From contig CAWIMS010000003.1 of the NCBI GenBank assembly GCA_963837285.1, positions 558,001 to 622,000 of the forward strand: a DNA stretch of 64,000 nt, given 5' to 3'. How positions within the stretch are numbered: position 1 is the stretch's first letter; each line of letters opens with the position of its first letter. Below the pieces are notes generated by a model that had not been told where the DNA came from, did not search any database, and saw only the letters and a list, made by a program, of their open reading frames with translations. A program made the translations under genes and the position numbers. The DNA is from Planosporangium sp963837285 (lineage in GTDB: Bacteria > Actinomycetota > Actinomycetes > Mycobacteriales > Micromonosporaceae). Positions 53,031 through 61,404 of this stretch are shown here, piece after piece.

Positions 53031-54455
53031 TCACGAGAAATCGCCGTTCGGGCGCAGGCTGGCGCCCTGGGCACGGAGGATCTTCTGTACCTGGTGGGCC
53101 GGCACCTCGCGGGGCGGCTTGCCGCCGCGCGCGGCCAGCGCGGCGCACACCCCGGCCGCCTGGCCGGTCGCCATCGCGATCGGCATCACCCGGTACGACG
53201 AGTGGGCCACGTGGTCGCCGGAGATGCATCGGCCGGCGACCAGCAGCCGGTCCACGTCGCGGGGCAGCAGGCAGCGCAGCGGGATGTCGTACGACGTGCC
53301 GCGCGGCACCCGGCGCATGGTGGTACCGGTGCCGCTCGGGTCGTGGATGTCGACCGGGTACGCGCCGCGGGCGACCGCGTCGTCGAACTGCCGGGCGGCC
53401 AGCACGTCCTCGCCGGTGAGCTGGTACTCCCCCGCGATCCGGCGGGTTTCCCGGACCCCGACCTGCACCCCGCTCTGGAGGACGTACGAGTCGGCGAACC
53501 CCGGTACCCGATCATGGAGGAACCGGGCAATCTGCGCCATCTGCCGATGGGTGACCAGTTCGGCGCGGGTCAGGTCCCACACCCGGTTGCCGGTACCGGC
53601 GAACCGGGTCGAGTTGACCGACACCTCGTCGGGGTGCGGGGTGGCGAAGAACAGCACGTCGTCGCGGGGCAGGTCGAGCTCGCCGGCCTCGGTGGCGTCG
53701 CGGATCAGGTCCCACAGGCCGTGCACGCCGCGCCACTGGCCGGGATTGGCGCGGGCGTAGTCGGCGAACGCCGCCCGGTCGACGTTGCCGACCCGGAACA
53801 TCAGCGTCATCGGCTGGGTGAGGGCGTCGCCCGGCCGGCCGATCTCGTACGACGCGCCGGCCGCCGCGGCGAGATCACCGTCGCCGGTGGCGTCGACGAC
53901 CGTGTCCGCGTCGATGACCAGCGGCCCCGACTTGGTTTCGAACACGACCCGGTTCGCGTCGGGCATGGTGACCAGGTCCGAGGCGAACGCGTGCAGCAGC
54001 AGCCGGACCCCGGCGTCGGCGAGCATCTCGTACGCGGTCAGCTTGAACAGCTCGGGGTCGAACGGCACGGTGTAGCCGGTCTCCGGGGACGGCGCGATCG
54101 CGCCGCCGGCACGGACCAGCCGGTCGAGCAGGGTCCACAGCACCCCGGCGACGACCGGCTCGCCGACGCCGTGATCGGTGGGCATCAGCCGGGTGGTGTC
54201 CACCGCGATGGCCTGCTTCATCTCGTTGTGGAAGCTCATCAGCGGCATCACCAGGGCGGCGGTGGCGTTGCCGCCGAGGAACCCGTACCGCTCGACGAGC
54301 ACCACCTCGGCGCCGGCGGCCGCGGCACCGATGGCGGCGCCGAGCCCGGCCGGTCCGCCGCCGACGACGAGGACCTCGGTGCGGCCGGCGTGGGTGGCCC
54401 GGCGCGGCGGCAGTTGGACGTGCTGGGGGGATTGTGGGGACGGTAAGGCGACCAT
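53031..54455 (-). CDS. FAD-dependent oxidoreductase (FAD_oxidored type)
   Basis: This 474-residue flavoprotein has the dinucleotide motif EVLVVGGGPAGLGAAIGAAAAGAEVVLVER (residues about 27-56), a VVDATGDGDLAAAAGA segment (about 189) and a C-terminal LLVAGRCISGDHVAHSSYRVMPIAMATGQAAGVCAAL. It belongs to a family often found in sugar or secondary-metabolite gene neighbourhoods; its substrate is unknown. It is followed upstream (higher coordinates) by a pyruvyltransferase-family gene after about 140 bp. Confidence 0.88.
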   Translation of the reverse strand: MVALPSPQSPQHVQLPPRRATHAGRTEVLVVGGGPAGLGAAIGAAAAGAEVVLVERYGFLGGNATAALVMPLMSFHNEMKQAIAVDTTRLMPTDHGVGEPVVAGVLWTLLDRLVRAGGAIAPSPETGYTVPFDPELFKLTAYEMLADAGVRLLLHAFASDLVTMPDANRVVFETKSGPLVIDADTVVDATGDGDLAAAAGASYEIGRPGDALTQPMTLMFRVGNVDRAAFADYARANPGQWRGVHGLWDLIRDATEAGELDLPRDDVLFFATPHPDEVSVNSTRFAGTGNRVWDLTRAELVTHRQMAQIARFLHDRVPGFADSYVLQSGVQVGVRETRRIAGEYQLTGEDVLAARQFDDAVARGAYPVDIHDPSGTGTTMRRVPRGTSYDIPLRCLLPRDVDRLLVAGRCISGDHVAHSSYRVMPIAMATGQAAGVCAALAARGGKPPREVPAHQVQKILRAQGASLRPNGDFS

Positions 54456-54594
54456 CGGCCCTCCTGGCTGGGGCTGAGCTGGGGCTGGGCTGGGGGCTCT
54501 GCGGCGTCGTTGCGGACGGCTTTTCCGGACGGCTTGCCTCGCGGGTGGTCCGGTTCGATCGTCCGTCCCGGGAACCGCCGTGTGAAGCGGGCGC

Positions 54595-55728
54595 TCAGCT
54601 GACCCGCGGCGAGATCCGGTCGAGCTGGGCGCCGAGGCGCGCGCCGGTCTGCGCGGCCCGTTCCCGCAGCGTCTTGAGCCGGTCGGCGGTGCGCCCCACG
54701 TGTGCCGGCCGCTCGTCCCAGATCTGGTCGACCTGCGCGAGCAGCGGCCCGGCCGCCTCGCGGACCACGCCGCGCAGCGCGGGCGCCCCGATCTGCTGGG
54801 CGAAGTCGAAGACCTTGCCGGCGTAGGGCAGCGGCAGCAGCGGCACCCCGGCGAGCGCGCCGAAGATCAGGAAATGCAGGCGCATGCCGACGGCCATGTC
54901 CAGGTGGTGCATCAGGCCGAGGACCTGACCCGGACGGTACGCGCCGCCGAGGACCCGGCAGTGCTCGGCGGCGGTCATCCGGGACAGGACGGCGTGCGCG
55001 TGCCGGATGTCGCAGCGTTCCATGGGGACGAACAGCACGTTGGCGTCCAGCCGGTGCACCAGGAAGTCGCCGAGATGGGCGAGCAGCTGGTGGTACTCGT
55101 CGGCGTCGAGGTGCTGGGCGGCCCGGCCGGGCTCCCGGACGCTCATGCCGACCAGCCGCCGGCCGGCGGGTACCCACTCGCCGCGCAGCGTCGCGGCGTC
55201 GACCGGTTCGGGGCACAGCAGCAGCGCGGGGTCGGCGGTGACCGTGACGTCGATGGTCACGCCGGCTTCCTCCAGGACGAGCTTGGACTCCTCGTCGCGG
55301 ACGGTCACCTCGACGGCGTCGGCCAGCGCGTCGCGGACGACCGCGCAGTCCAGGTCCTCGGTGAGCGGTCCGGCGCCCAGCGCGTACGTGAACACCGGCA
55401 CCTGGCGTTGCTGGGCGGCGCGGACCACCCGCATGTACCGGCGGGCCTCGGTGTCGTAGAGGATCCCGCCGCCGCCGAGGATGAGCAGGTCCATGTGGCG
55501 CAGCGCGTCGGCGATGTAGTCGCGGTTGACGCCGAGCCAGTGGGCCACCGCGACGTCCGGATGTACCCGGGCGGTGTGGTCGGGGTCGCGGGAGAACACC
55601 AGGAGCCGGGCGTCCGGACGGCGGGTACGCAGGTCGCCGAGCAGGCTGGTGAGGATGGCCTCATCGCCCAGGTTGCGGCCGCCGTACGAGCCGAGTACCC
55701 CGATCGCCGGACCTGATCCCTGCCGCAT
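54595..55728 (-). CDS. Polysaccharide pyruvyltransferase family protein
   Basis: This 377-residue protein has the family start IGVLGSYGGRNLGDEAILTSLL, then DLLILGGGGILYDTEARRYM, VTVRDEES and a C-terminal MRLHFLIFGALAGVPLLPLPYAGKV, matching the CsaB/PF04230 fold that transfers pyruvate ketals onto sugars. ATG 55728 is chosen because GGGAG lies a few bases before it. It could modify a cell-wall polymer or glycolipid. Confidence 0.88.
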   Translation of the reverse strand: MRQGSGPAIGVLGSYGGRNLGDEAILTSLLGDLRTRRPDARLLVFSRDPDHTARVHPDVAVAHWLGVNRDYIADALRHMDLLILGGGGILYDTEARRYMRVVRAAQQRQVPVFTYALGAGPLTEDLDCAVVRDALADAVEVTVRDEESKLVLEEAGVTIDVTVTADPALLLCPEPVDAATLRGEWVPAGRRLVGMSVREPGRAAQHLDADEYHQLLAHLGDFLVHRLDANVLFVPMERCDIRHAHAVLSRMTAAEHCRVLGGAYRPGQVLGLMHHLDMAVGMRLHFLIFGALAGVPLLPLPYAGKVFDFAQQIGAPALRGVVREAAGPLLAQVDQIWDERPAHVGRTADRLKTLRERAAQTGARLGAQLDRISPRVS

Positions 55729-55856
55729 CTGCCTGCTCCCCCTGTGGCCGGCGCGCCTAACCGCCGCGCCGCTACCCAACGAAGCGGCGTCCATGCCGGG
55801 GTTTTTCACCGGCCGGGAGGGTAGTCGCGGTGCAGCGCACCCATTTTGGAGGAGCC

Positions 55857-56351
55857 ATGCCAATCGACAACCCGTCGGACCTGTTCCTGTGGGAGCTGTC
55901 CGGGGCCTACGACGCCGAACGCAGAACCAACGAGATGCTGGGCGACGCGATCAACGACGTTCAGGACGGCAACATCGCGCAGCTCCTGCGGATCGAGTTG
56001 CAGGAGACCGAGCAGAAGATGCGTAACCTCGACGCCTGTTTCCAGGACCTGGGTGCCTCACCCGACGACGTCCCCTGCCTGGCGGTGGACGGCATGCGCG
56101 CCGAGTATCAGGCGTTTCGCGACCAGCAGCCGGTCAGCGAGGCGATCGAGATGTACGCGCTGGGCAGCGCGATGCGGCTGGCGCAGTACGGCGCCGCCCA
56201 GTACAAGAGCCTGGTCGACAAGGCGGTGCTGCTCGGCGAGGTCCCGTCCGCCCAGATCCTGCAGACCAACCTGGTGCAGAAGCAGGACAGCGCCGGCCGC
56301 CTGGAACGCTTCAGCCACGAGCTGAGCCAGCCGATCGTGGCCAACGCGTAG
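55857..56351 (+). CDS. Ferritin-like YciE/YciF (DUF892) family protein
   Basis: This 164-residue four-helix protein has DLFLWELSGAYDAERRTNEMLGDAI at the start and further long helices. The family has a ferritin-like diiron site, with Glu residues in the first and third helices likely ligands. ATG 55857 follows GGAGG. Stress or iron handling is the usual suggestion; nothing local refines it. A hairpin follows 12 bp after the stop. Confidence 0.82.
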   Translation: MPIDNPSDLFLWELSGAYDAERRTNEMLGDAINDVQDGNIAQLLRIELQETEQKMRNLDACFQDLGASPDDVPCLAVDGMRAEYQAFRDQQPVSEAIEMYALGSAMRLAQYGAAQYKSLVDKAVLLGEVPSAQILQTNLVQKQDSAGRLERFSHELSQPIVANA

Positions 56352-56363
56352 CGCGCCTACCGA

Positions 56364-56411
56364 GATCTTGGACAGTCAGACCGGTGACAGCCGGCCTAAC
56401 TGTCCAAGATC
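56364..56411. repeat. Inverted repeat at convergent gene ends
   Basis: GATCTTGGACAGT (56364-56376) and ACTGTCCAAGATC (56399-56411) are perfect 13-bp arms. It lies between the convergent DUF892 and GT87 genes, and the GT87 stop codon (56376-56378) falls at its edge, so the last GT87 codons are encoded by the repeat. It probably works as a two-way terminator. Confidence 0.85.
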
Positions 56412-57743
56412 GCTAGTCGCGGCGGCAGTCGGCGCGCTCCGGGAGCCGCGCTGGAGGTGGCGCAGCCACAGCGCCCCCAGCACGAACAGCCCGAGCGCGG
56501 CCAGCGTGTACGACTCGCCGAGGACGACCTGGATCGGCGAGTGGTAGCGCTGGTTGTGGTCGGGGTGGAAGTGCGGGGCCTTCCAGATCAGGCTCTGCGC
56601 CAGCAGCGGGCTGTGCCGGTCGGCCCGGATCGGCCAGGACAGGAACACGAACACCACCGCGGCCGGCAGCCCGGCGGCCAGGGTACGGGCCCGGCCGCGC
56701 AGCCGCAGCGCGACGTCGAGCACCACCAGCACCAGCGGGGCCAGCCACACCCAGTGGTGCGACCAGGCGATCGGCGACAGCAGCAGGCCGGTGTACGCGA
56801 CCGCCAGCATGCCGAGCACCTCCTCGCCGCGCCGGTGCGCCCAGACCGCGAACGCCATGCCGGCGACCAGCACCACCACGGCGGCCAGCAGCCACACCGC
56901 GCTCGCCGCCGCGCCGTCGCCGAGCAGCCGCACCGCGGTGCCGTGCAGCGACTGGTTGGAGATGTACTTCGGGCCGACCACCGACGCGACCCGCTTGGAC
57001 TGCAGGAACAGCCCGTGCAGCCAGTAGTCGGTGGACCCGCCGGGGATCGCCGCCCAGCCGACCAGGGTCAGCCCGACGAACGTCGCCGCCGCCACGGCCG
57101 CCGCCCGCAACCGGCGGGTCAGGATCAGGTACAGCACGAAGATCCCCGGCACGATCTTGACCGCGGTCGCCAGGCCGATCAGCGCGCCCTTGCCCCGGAA
57201 CCGGTCGGGCAGCGCCAGGTCGGCCACCACGAGCAGCATCAGCAGGATGTTGACCTGGCCGAGGTTGAACGTGAGCTGGTAGGGCTCGCACCAGAGCATC
57301 AGGCCGGTGACCGCGGCGCTGACCCCGATGCGGCCCTCGGCGCCGGTGTAGCCGAGCATCCGCACGGTCAGCCAGACCGTGGCGAAAGTGGCGGCCACGC
57401 CCAGGGCCATCATCGCGTACAGCGCGGTGTCGTGGCTGAGCAGCCCGAGCGGGGTGAACACGAGCAGTGACGCCGGCGGGTACGTGTACGGCAGGTGCAG
57501 CGGCGTGTACCCGATGTCGTAGGCGGACCGGCCGTGCAGGAACTCGTGCACGCCGCCCTGGTACACCCACAGGTCCAGGCCCCAGATCTGGTAGTTGCGG
57601 ATGTACTGGAAGTAGGCGGCGAACGCGGCGACGAACACCGCCAGACCCGGCACCAGCAGCCACGGCGGGATCGGCGTGGGCTCCCGCCGCGGAGCGGCAA
57701 CGGCCCGTGGCGTCAGCAGGGACCGGATCCGGGACAGTGGCAT
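56376..57743 (-). CDS. GT87-family (DUF2029) integral membrane mannosyltransferase
   Basis: This 455-residue protein has about ten membrane segments and the GT87 layout: WGLDLWVYQGGVHEFLHGRSAYD near residue 58, LPYTYPPASLLVF, ISNQSLHGTAVRLLG near 252 and a terminal helix. GT87 enzymes use polyprenyl-phosphate mannose on lipid acceptors in actinobacterial cell-envelope glycolipids. It is convergent with the DUF892 gene across the inverted repeat. Confidence 0.88.
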   Translation of the reverse strand: MPLSRIRSLLTPRAVAAPRREPTPIPPWLLVPGLAVFVAAFAAYFQYIRNYQIWGLDLWVYQGGVHEFLHGRSAYDIGYTPLHLPYTYPPASLLVFTPLGLLSHDTALYAMMALGVAATFATVWLTVRMLGYTGAEGRIGVSAAVTGLMLWCEPYQLTFNLGQVNILLMLLVVADLALPDRFRGKGALIGLATAVKIVPGIFVLYLILTRRLRAAAVAAATFVGLTLVGWAAIPGGSTDYWLHGLFLQSKRVASVVGPKYISNQSLHGTAVRLLGDGAAASAVWLLAAVVVLVAGMAFAVWAHRRGEEVLGMLAVAYTGLLLSPIAWSHHWVWLAPLVLVVLDVALRLRGRARTLAAGLPAAVVFVFLSWPIRADRHSPLLAQSLIWKAPHFHPDHNQRYHSPIQVVLGESYTLAALGLFVLGALWLRHLQRGSRSAPTAAATSDLGQLGRLSPV

Positions 57744-57814
57744 GCGCCGGAATATAGCCGGTGTCCCGCCAACCCGCGCGAGCCGGCCGACCCGCGGAGG
57801 TATCGTTGGCGGCT

Positions 57815-58069
57815 ATGCGTGAGCCCCGCGATGTTCGCGTGCCGGTCAAACTCTCGGTCGAGCAGGTCGCCGCGCTGCGTCGCGCCGCGGCCGCACGGGA
57901 CGCGCTGGACGCCCCGGACAGCCGGCGGGCCCGTGACCGGGCGCTGGCCACGCTCGGTGACCTGTACGCGCGGCGCGGTGTCACGTTACGCCCAGAACAT
58001 CACGCCTGGGCGCGTAAGGTCCTCGGGGTAACCACGATCGACGGCGCTGCGGATTCGGCTGGCGCGTGA
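57815..58069 (+). CDS. Small helical protein, possible antitoxin
   Basis: This 84-residue protein reads MREPRDVRVPVKLSVEQVAALRRAAAARDAL and is mostly helical; the opening resembles ribbon-helix-helix-type DNA-binding antitoxins. It overlaps the next gene (GTGA), a PIN-domain protein, the usual order of a VapBC-like pair. Antitoxin function is inferred from position; the protein has no clear family. ATG 57815 is used; TTG 57806 lies closer to GGAGG. Confidence 0.5.
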   Translation: MREPRDVRVPVKLSVEQVAALRRAAAARDALDAPDSRRARDRALATLGDLYARRGVTLRPEHHAWARKVLGVTTIDGAADSAGA

Positions 58070-58452
58070 GCGCGATCGGCGGCCGCATCCTCGACAGCTC
58101 GGCCATCCTCGCGTTCGTCGCCGGCGCCCCGTACCCGTCGGCCGTGGTCTGGCACGCCGTCGAGCAGAACGTGGTCCTCGCGATCCCGTCCGCCGCCCTG
58201 TCCGAGGCGTGGGCGTACGCCCGGCCCGAGGACTACGACGTGCTGGAGGTGCTGCTCGGGCTGCCGGTCGTGGTGGTGGTCGACGACCTCGGGGCGGTCA
58301 TGCGGCCGCCGGTGCCGCTGCGCAGCGACCCGCACGCCGCCGCGCACGTGGTCCGCCGCGGCCGGGAGCGCCCCGGCTGGGCGATCGTCACCGGCCGCGC
58401 CGAGGCGCTGCGGGCCCTCGACCCGGACGTCGAGGTGGACGAGCTGCCGTGA
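58066..58452 (+). CDS. PIN-domain-like protein, possible toxin nuclease
   Basis: This 128-residue protein starts RILDSSAILAFV, the usual opening of a PIN domain with the first catalytic Asp, and has a Glu in ALSEAWAYA in the position of the second acidic residue. Later acidic residues (DPHAAAH, DPDVEVDE) could complete the site, but the fit is loose. GTG 58066 overlaps the upstream stop. VapC-like toxins cleave RNA; the role is inferred from fold and pairing. Confidence 0.6.
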   Translation: MSAIGGRILDSSAILAFVAGAPYPSAVVWHAVEQNVVLAIPSAALSEAWAYARPEDYDVLEVLLGLPVVVVVDDLGAVMRPPVPLRSDPHAAAHVVRRGRERPGWAIVTGRAEALRALDPDVEVDELP

Positions 58453-59261
58453 CGACACGTGAGCAGCGGCTGGTCTTCGGCGAGGTGGCGCGCTCCTACG
58501 ACGACGTCCGCGCCGGCTATCCGGCCGAGATCGGCGAGCGGATCTTCGCGTACACGAAAGGTCTTGTCCCGGTCGTCGAGATCGGCGCGGGCACCGGCAA
58601 GGCGACCGCGATGCTGATCGCCGCCGGGGCGACGGTGACCTGTGTCGAGCCCGACCCGGCGATGGCCCAGGTGCTCCGCGCCCGCTTCGGTGGCGGCTTT
58701 CCGGGGCGGATCGACGTGTGCCTGTGCGGGTTCGAGGATTGGTCGCCGCCGGCGGGTGGAGTGCCGCTGGTCTGCTCGGCGCAGGCGTTCCACTGGGTCG
58801 ACGAGGCGACCCGCTGGCGGCGCGCCCACGACGCCCTCGCGCCGGGCGGCACGCTGGCACTCTTCGGGCACGGGTACGGGTTCACCGACAGCACCCTCGA
58901 AGATAAGATCAACATCGTGTACGACCAGATCGCGCCGGAACTGCGCGAGAACGCCCCGCCGCAGGTGCTGGCCCCCGAAGACGAGTGGTACCACGTCGAC
59001 ATGGCTGCCAGCGGGCTGTTCGAGGACGTCACGTCGACCTGGGTCGAGTCGGTCGTCCCGTACCCGACCAGCCGTTACCTGGCCCTCCTGGCCACGTTCT
59101 CCAACCATCGGATGCTGCCCACCGAGCGGCGCGAACGCCTCCACGACGGCATCGGTACGGTCGTCGACCGGGCCGGTGGCGTGGTCGACATCGATCTGAA
59201 GACGCTGCTCACGACGGGTCGCCGGGCGCGTCGTCGAACAAATGTCGGACCGGGCTGCTAG
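58449..59261 (+). CDS. Class I SAM-dependent methyltransferase
   Basis: This 270-residue methyltransferase has VVEIGAGTGKATAMLIAAGATVTCVEPDPAMA (motif I and post-I, about residues 40-72) and SAQAFHWVDEATRWRRAHDALAPGGTLALFGHG. The GTG at 58449 overlaps the PIN stop, so the three genes may form one transcript. It resembles the Methyltransf_11-type family; substrate unknown. The C-terminal tail is basic. Confidence 0.87.
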   Translation: MTTREQRLVFGEVARSYDDVRAGYPAEIGERIFAYTKGLVPVVEIGAGTGKATAMLIAAGATVTCVEPDPAMAQVLRARFGGGFPGRIDVCLCGFEDWSPPAGGVPLVCSAQAFHWVDEATRWRRAHDALAPGGTLALFGHGYGFTDSTLEDKINIVYDQIAPELRENAPPQVLAPEDEWYHVDMAASGLFEDVTSTWVESVVPYPTSRYLALLATFSNHRMLPTERRERLHDGIGTVVDRAGGVVDIDLKTLLTTGRRARRRTNVGPGC

Positions 59262-59298
59262 AAAACTCACGTACGCATGGACGTGGGAGGAGATCACC

Positions 59299-60186
59299 GT
59301 GGCCGCCGCACGCACCGCCGACCGAGCCGGCTTGTCGACCTCGGAGCTGGAGCACATCCGCGACACCCTCGCCAGCGGCCGCCGGCCGAAGGTCGTCTTC
59401 ACCGCGGCCGCCGGCCAGATCGCGGGGCAGCAGGGCCAGGTGGTGGAGCTGATCGATCCCGCCGTCAACGACGAGTGGGTGGTGGTCCGCTTCGGCCACG
59501 ACGAGTTGCCGTTCTCGCCCGCCGACCTGGCCATCCCGGCCCGCGGCACCGCACCCAGACGCGCCACGAAGACCGCCCCACCGGCGGCCACACCCCCGCC
59601 CGGCCCGCCGCTCGCGCCCGGCCTGGGCGGCGCACCGGCCCCGGCCCGACCAGTCAACTCCGTGCCCACGCCCCGCGAGGAGAGCACCGTGACCCGACCG
59701 GCCAGCACCGCGAAGACCACCAGCGCGAAGACCACCGCCGCCAAGGCCCCGGGCGCGAAGGCCGCGGCCGCCGAGGTCAAGCCCGCCGAGACCACAGTGG
59801 CGGAAGCCAAGCCGGCCGCGGCCGCCCCCGCTGCGGCGCCTGCCGCGCCCGCGGAAACCCAGGCCGCCGTCAAGCCGGCCAAGGCGCCGGCGCGCAAGGC
59901 CGGCCGGGCCAAGGCCCCGGCGACCCTGACCGTCACGCTGACCTACAGCGACGGCGAGTGGATGGTCGGCGCCCAGCAGGGCAGCAAGGCCCTCGCCAAG
60001 CCCTACGTGATCAGGGCCGCCGAGGCGCTGAAGATGGTCGGCATGCTCGACGTGCCCGGTGTGCACGAGGCGGTCGAGGAGATCGTGTCCAGCGCCCGCG
60101 CCGAGGCCGAGGCGGCCGCCGACAAGCTGCGCGCCGAGCTGGCCGAGATCGAGGCCCGGCTCGCGGAGCTGCGCGAAGCCGGCTGA
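59299..60186 (+). CDS. Lys/Ala-rich histone-H1-like protein with C-terminal coiled coil
   Basis: This 295-residue protein has an N-terminal ordered domain (residues 1-80, about an SH3-like barrel: VVELIDPAVNDEWVVVRFGHDELPF). A long Ala/Lys/Pro linker (about 90-205: repeated KTT, AKAP, KPAE) follows, as in bacterial histone-H1-like proteins, then a small beta segment (TVTLTYSDGEWMVG) and a helical coiled coil (EEIVSSARAEAEAAADKLRAEL). GTG 59299 is preferred because GGAGG lies 8 bases upstream. Nucleoid or ribosome association is likely but not shown. Confidence 0.65.
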   Translation: MAAARTADRAGLSTSELEHIRDTLASGRRPKVVFTAAAGQIAGQQGQVVELIDPAVNDEWVVVRFGHDELPFSPADLAIPARGTAPRRATKTAPPAATPPPGPPLAPGLGGAPAPARPVNSVPTPREESTVTRPASTAKTTSAKTTAAKAPGAKAAAAEVKPAETTVAEAKPAAAAPAAAPAAPAETQAAVKPAKAPARKAGRAKAPATLTVTLTYSDGEWMVGAQQGSKALAKPYVIRAAEALKMVGMLDVPGVHEAVEEIVSSARAEAEAAADKLRAELAEIEARLAELREAG

Positions 60187-60285
60187 TTCCGGCTGGAGGG
60201 CCGCCCGACCGCCCAGTGGTCACGGATCACGGCCGGACGCAACGACGACCCCGGCACCTCGTCCGATGATCATCATCAACCGCAC

Positions 60286-60319
60286 CACTCACACTGAGTG
60301 CGAGCACTCAGTGTGAGTG
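60286..60319. terminator. Perfect 15-bp-arm hairpin between convergent genes
   Basis: CACTCACACTGAGTG (60286-60300) and its reverse complement (60305-60319) flank a CGAG loop. The right arm contains the last codons and stop of the MarR gene. It lies between convergent genes, so it is most likely a bidirectional terminator. Confidence 0.75.
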
Positions 60320-60736
60320 CCCCTCGGCCTCGGCGGCGTCCGCGAGTTGCGCCAGCCCGTCGAGCAGGGTCGTGCGCACCGCTGGGCTGAGCCGGGCGAG
60401 TGCGGCGGCCAGTGGCCGCGGGTCGAGCACGGTGTCGGCGGCGAGCCGCGCCCGCCCCTGGTCGGTCAGCGCGATCGCCAGCCGGCGCTCGTCGTCGCTG
60501 TCGCGCGCCCGGTGCACGAACCCGCGCCGGGCCAGCTCCTTGACCAGCACCGACGCCGTGCTCTTCGGCAGCGCCAGGTGCTCGGCCAGCGAGGTCAGCG
60601 ACACCGCGCCGTCCGCCGGCACGTGGTGCAGCAACTGACGCGCGTGCTGACTCAGATCCGGGTCGTCCGGGCGGTTGAGCGCACCCCAGATCCGGCGGTA
60701 CAGTTCCTCGAAACGTTCAGCTCCTGAACCTTTCAC
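60308..60736 (-). CDS. MarR-family transcriptional regulator
   Basis: This 142-residue protein has the MarR winged helix: VSLTSLAEHLALPKSTASVLVKELARRGFVHRARDSDDERRLAIALTDQG. It is divergent from the SRPBCC gene 31 bp away and likely controls it. Its 3' end overlaps the inverted repeat shared with the histone-like gene. Confidence 0.9.
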   Translation of the reverse strand: MKGSGAERFEELYRRIWGALNRPDDPDLSQHARQLLHHVPADGAVSLTSLAEHLALPKSTASVLVKELARRGFVHRARDSDDERRLAIALTDQGRARLAADTVLDPRPLAAALARLSPAVRTTLLDGLAQLADAAEAEGHSH

Positions 60737-60767
60737 AGTTCTAGACTAACGTAACGGAGGAACGGCG

Positions 60768-61250
60768 ATGATCGAGGTGATCCGACAACGGCAGGTTGAC
60801 GGCGCACCGGCCGACGTGTGGGCCGTGGTCACCGACCCCGACCAGGCGCCCACCTGGTTCACGTTCGCCGAGCGGGTCGAGGTCCTCGACAACTCGGCGG
60901 GCGGCGTCGGCCAGCGTCAACGGCAGTACGGGCGTTGGGGTAAACGGCAGGCCGAGGTCGACCGGGAGATCACCGAATACGATCCGCCGCGCAGGTACGC
61001 CTGGCGCCACCTCGCCGAGCGTCTCGACGGCAAGCCGGCACCGCGGTTCGCCCGGTCGACCGACTTCCAGATCCGGCTCGAACCGGCCGGCGACGGCACA
61101 CTGGTCCGGCTATGCACCCGGCAGGAGCCGGCCAGCGCGGTGAAGGGCCTGGTCATGCGGGCCTTCGGCACCCGCGACGTGGCAAGCCGGATGGACCGTT
61201 CGCTGGATCGTCTCGCGGCCCTGTTCCCGTCAAGATCCCCACAGGCGTAA
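60768..61250 (+). CDS. SRPBCC (polyketide cyclase/START-like) family protein
   Basis: This 160-residue protein has the SRPBCC helix-grip pattern: VIRQRQVDGAPADVWAVVTDPDQAPTWFTFAERVEVLD at the start and DFQIRLEPAGDGTLVRLCTRQEP later. It probably binds a hydrophobic ligand. It is divergent from a MarR regulator and 154 bp upstream of the rifamycin phosphotransferase, but its sequence gives no link to rifamycin. Confidence 0.85.
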   Translation: MIEVIRQRQVDGAPADVWAVVTDPDQAPTWFTFAERVEVLDNSAGGVGQRQRQYGRWGKRQAEVDREITEYDPPRRYAWRHLAERLDGKPAPRFARSTDFQIRLEPAGDGTLVRLCTRQEPASAVKGLVMRAFGTRDVASRMDRSLDRLAALFPSRSPQA

Positions 61251-61297
61251 CCAAAGGAGATCTCACTCCCTGCCACTTCTACCGTATAGCGGGCTGG

Positions 61298-61316
61298 GGG
61301 GCTTGCCGCAAGACCC
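61298..61316 (+). promoter_or_regulatory. Rifamycin-associated element (RAE)
   Basis: GGGGCTTGCCGCAAGACCC, an imperfect inverted repeat, agrees at nearly all positions with the 19-bp RAE known upstream of rifamycin-inactivating genes in actinomycetes (consensus recalled as GGGGCTTGCGGCAAGGCCC). It begins 107 bp before the ATG of the phosphotransferase gene. A possible -10 (TATAGC, 61285-61290) lies just before it. In other genomes the element is needed for rifamycin-inducible expression. Confidence 0.85.
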
Positions 61317-61404
61317 GGGTCGTGCTGCACAATCGTCGGCCGGACCAGGTGATTCGGTCGGCCGGTGCAGGGCAACGGAGCACGGCTGCCTCGGAGGTGT
61401 CGCG

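Noticed and set aside
53094..54446. Long + strand frame opposite the FAD oxidoreductase
   Set aside because: His/Arg/Gly-rich shadow without motifs.
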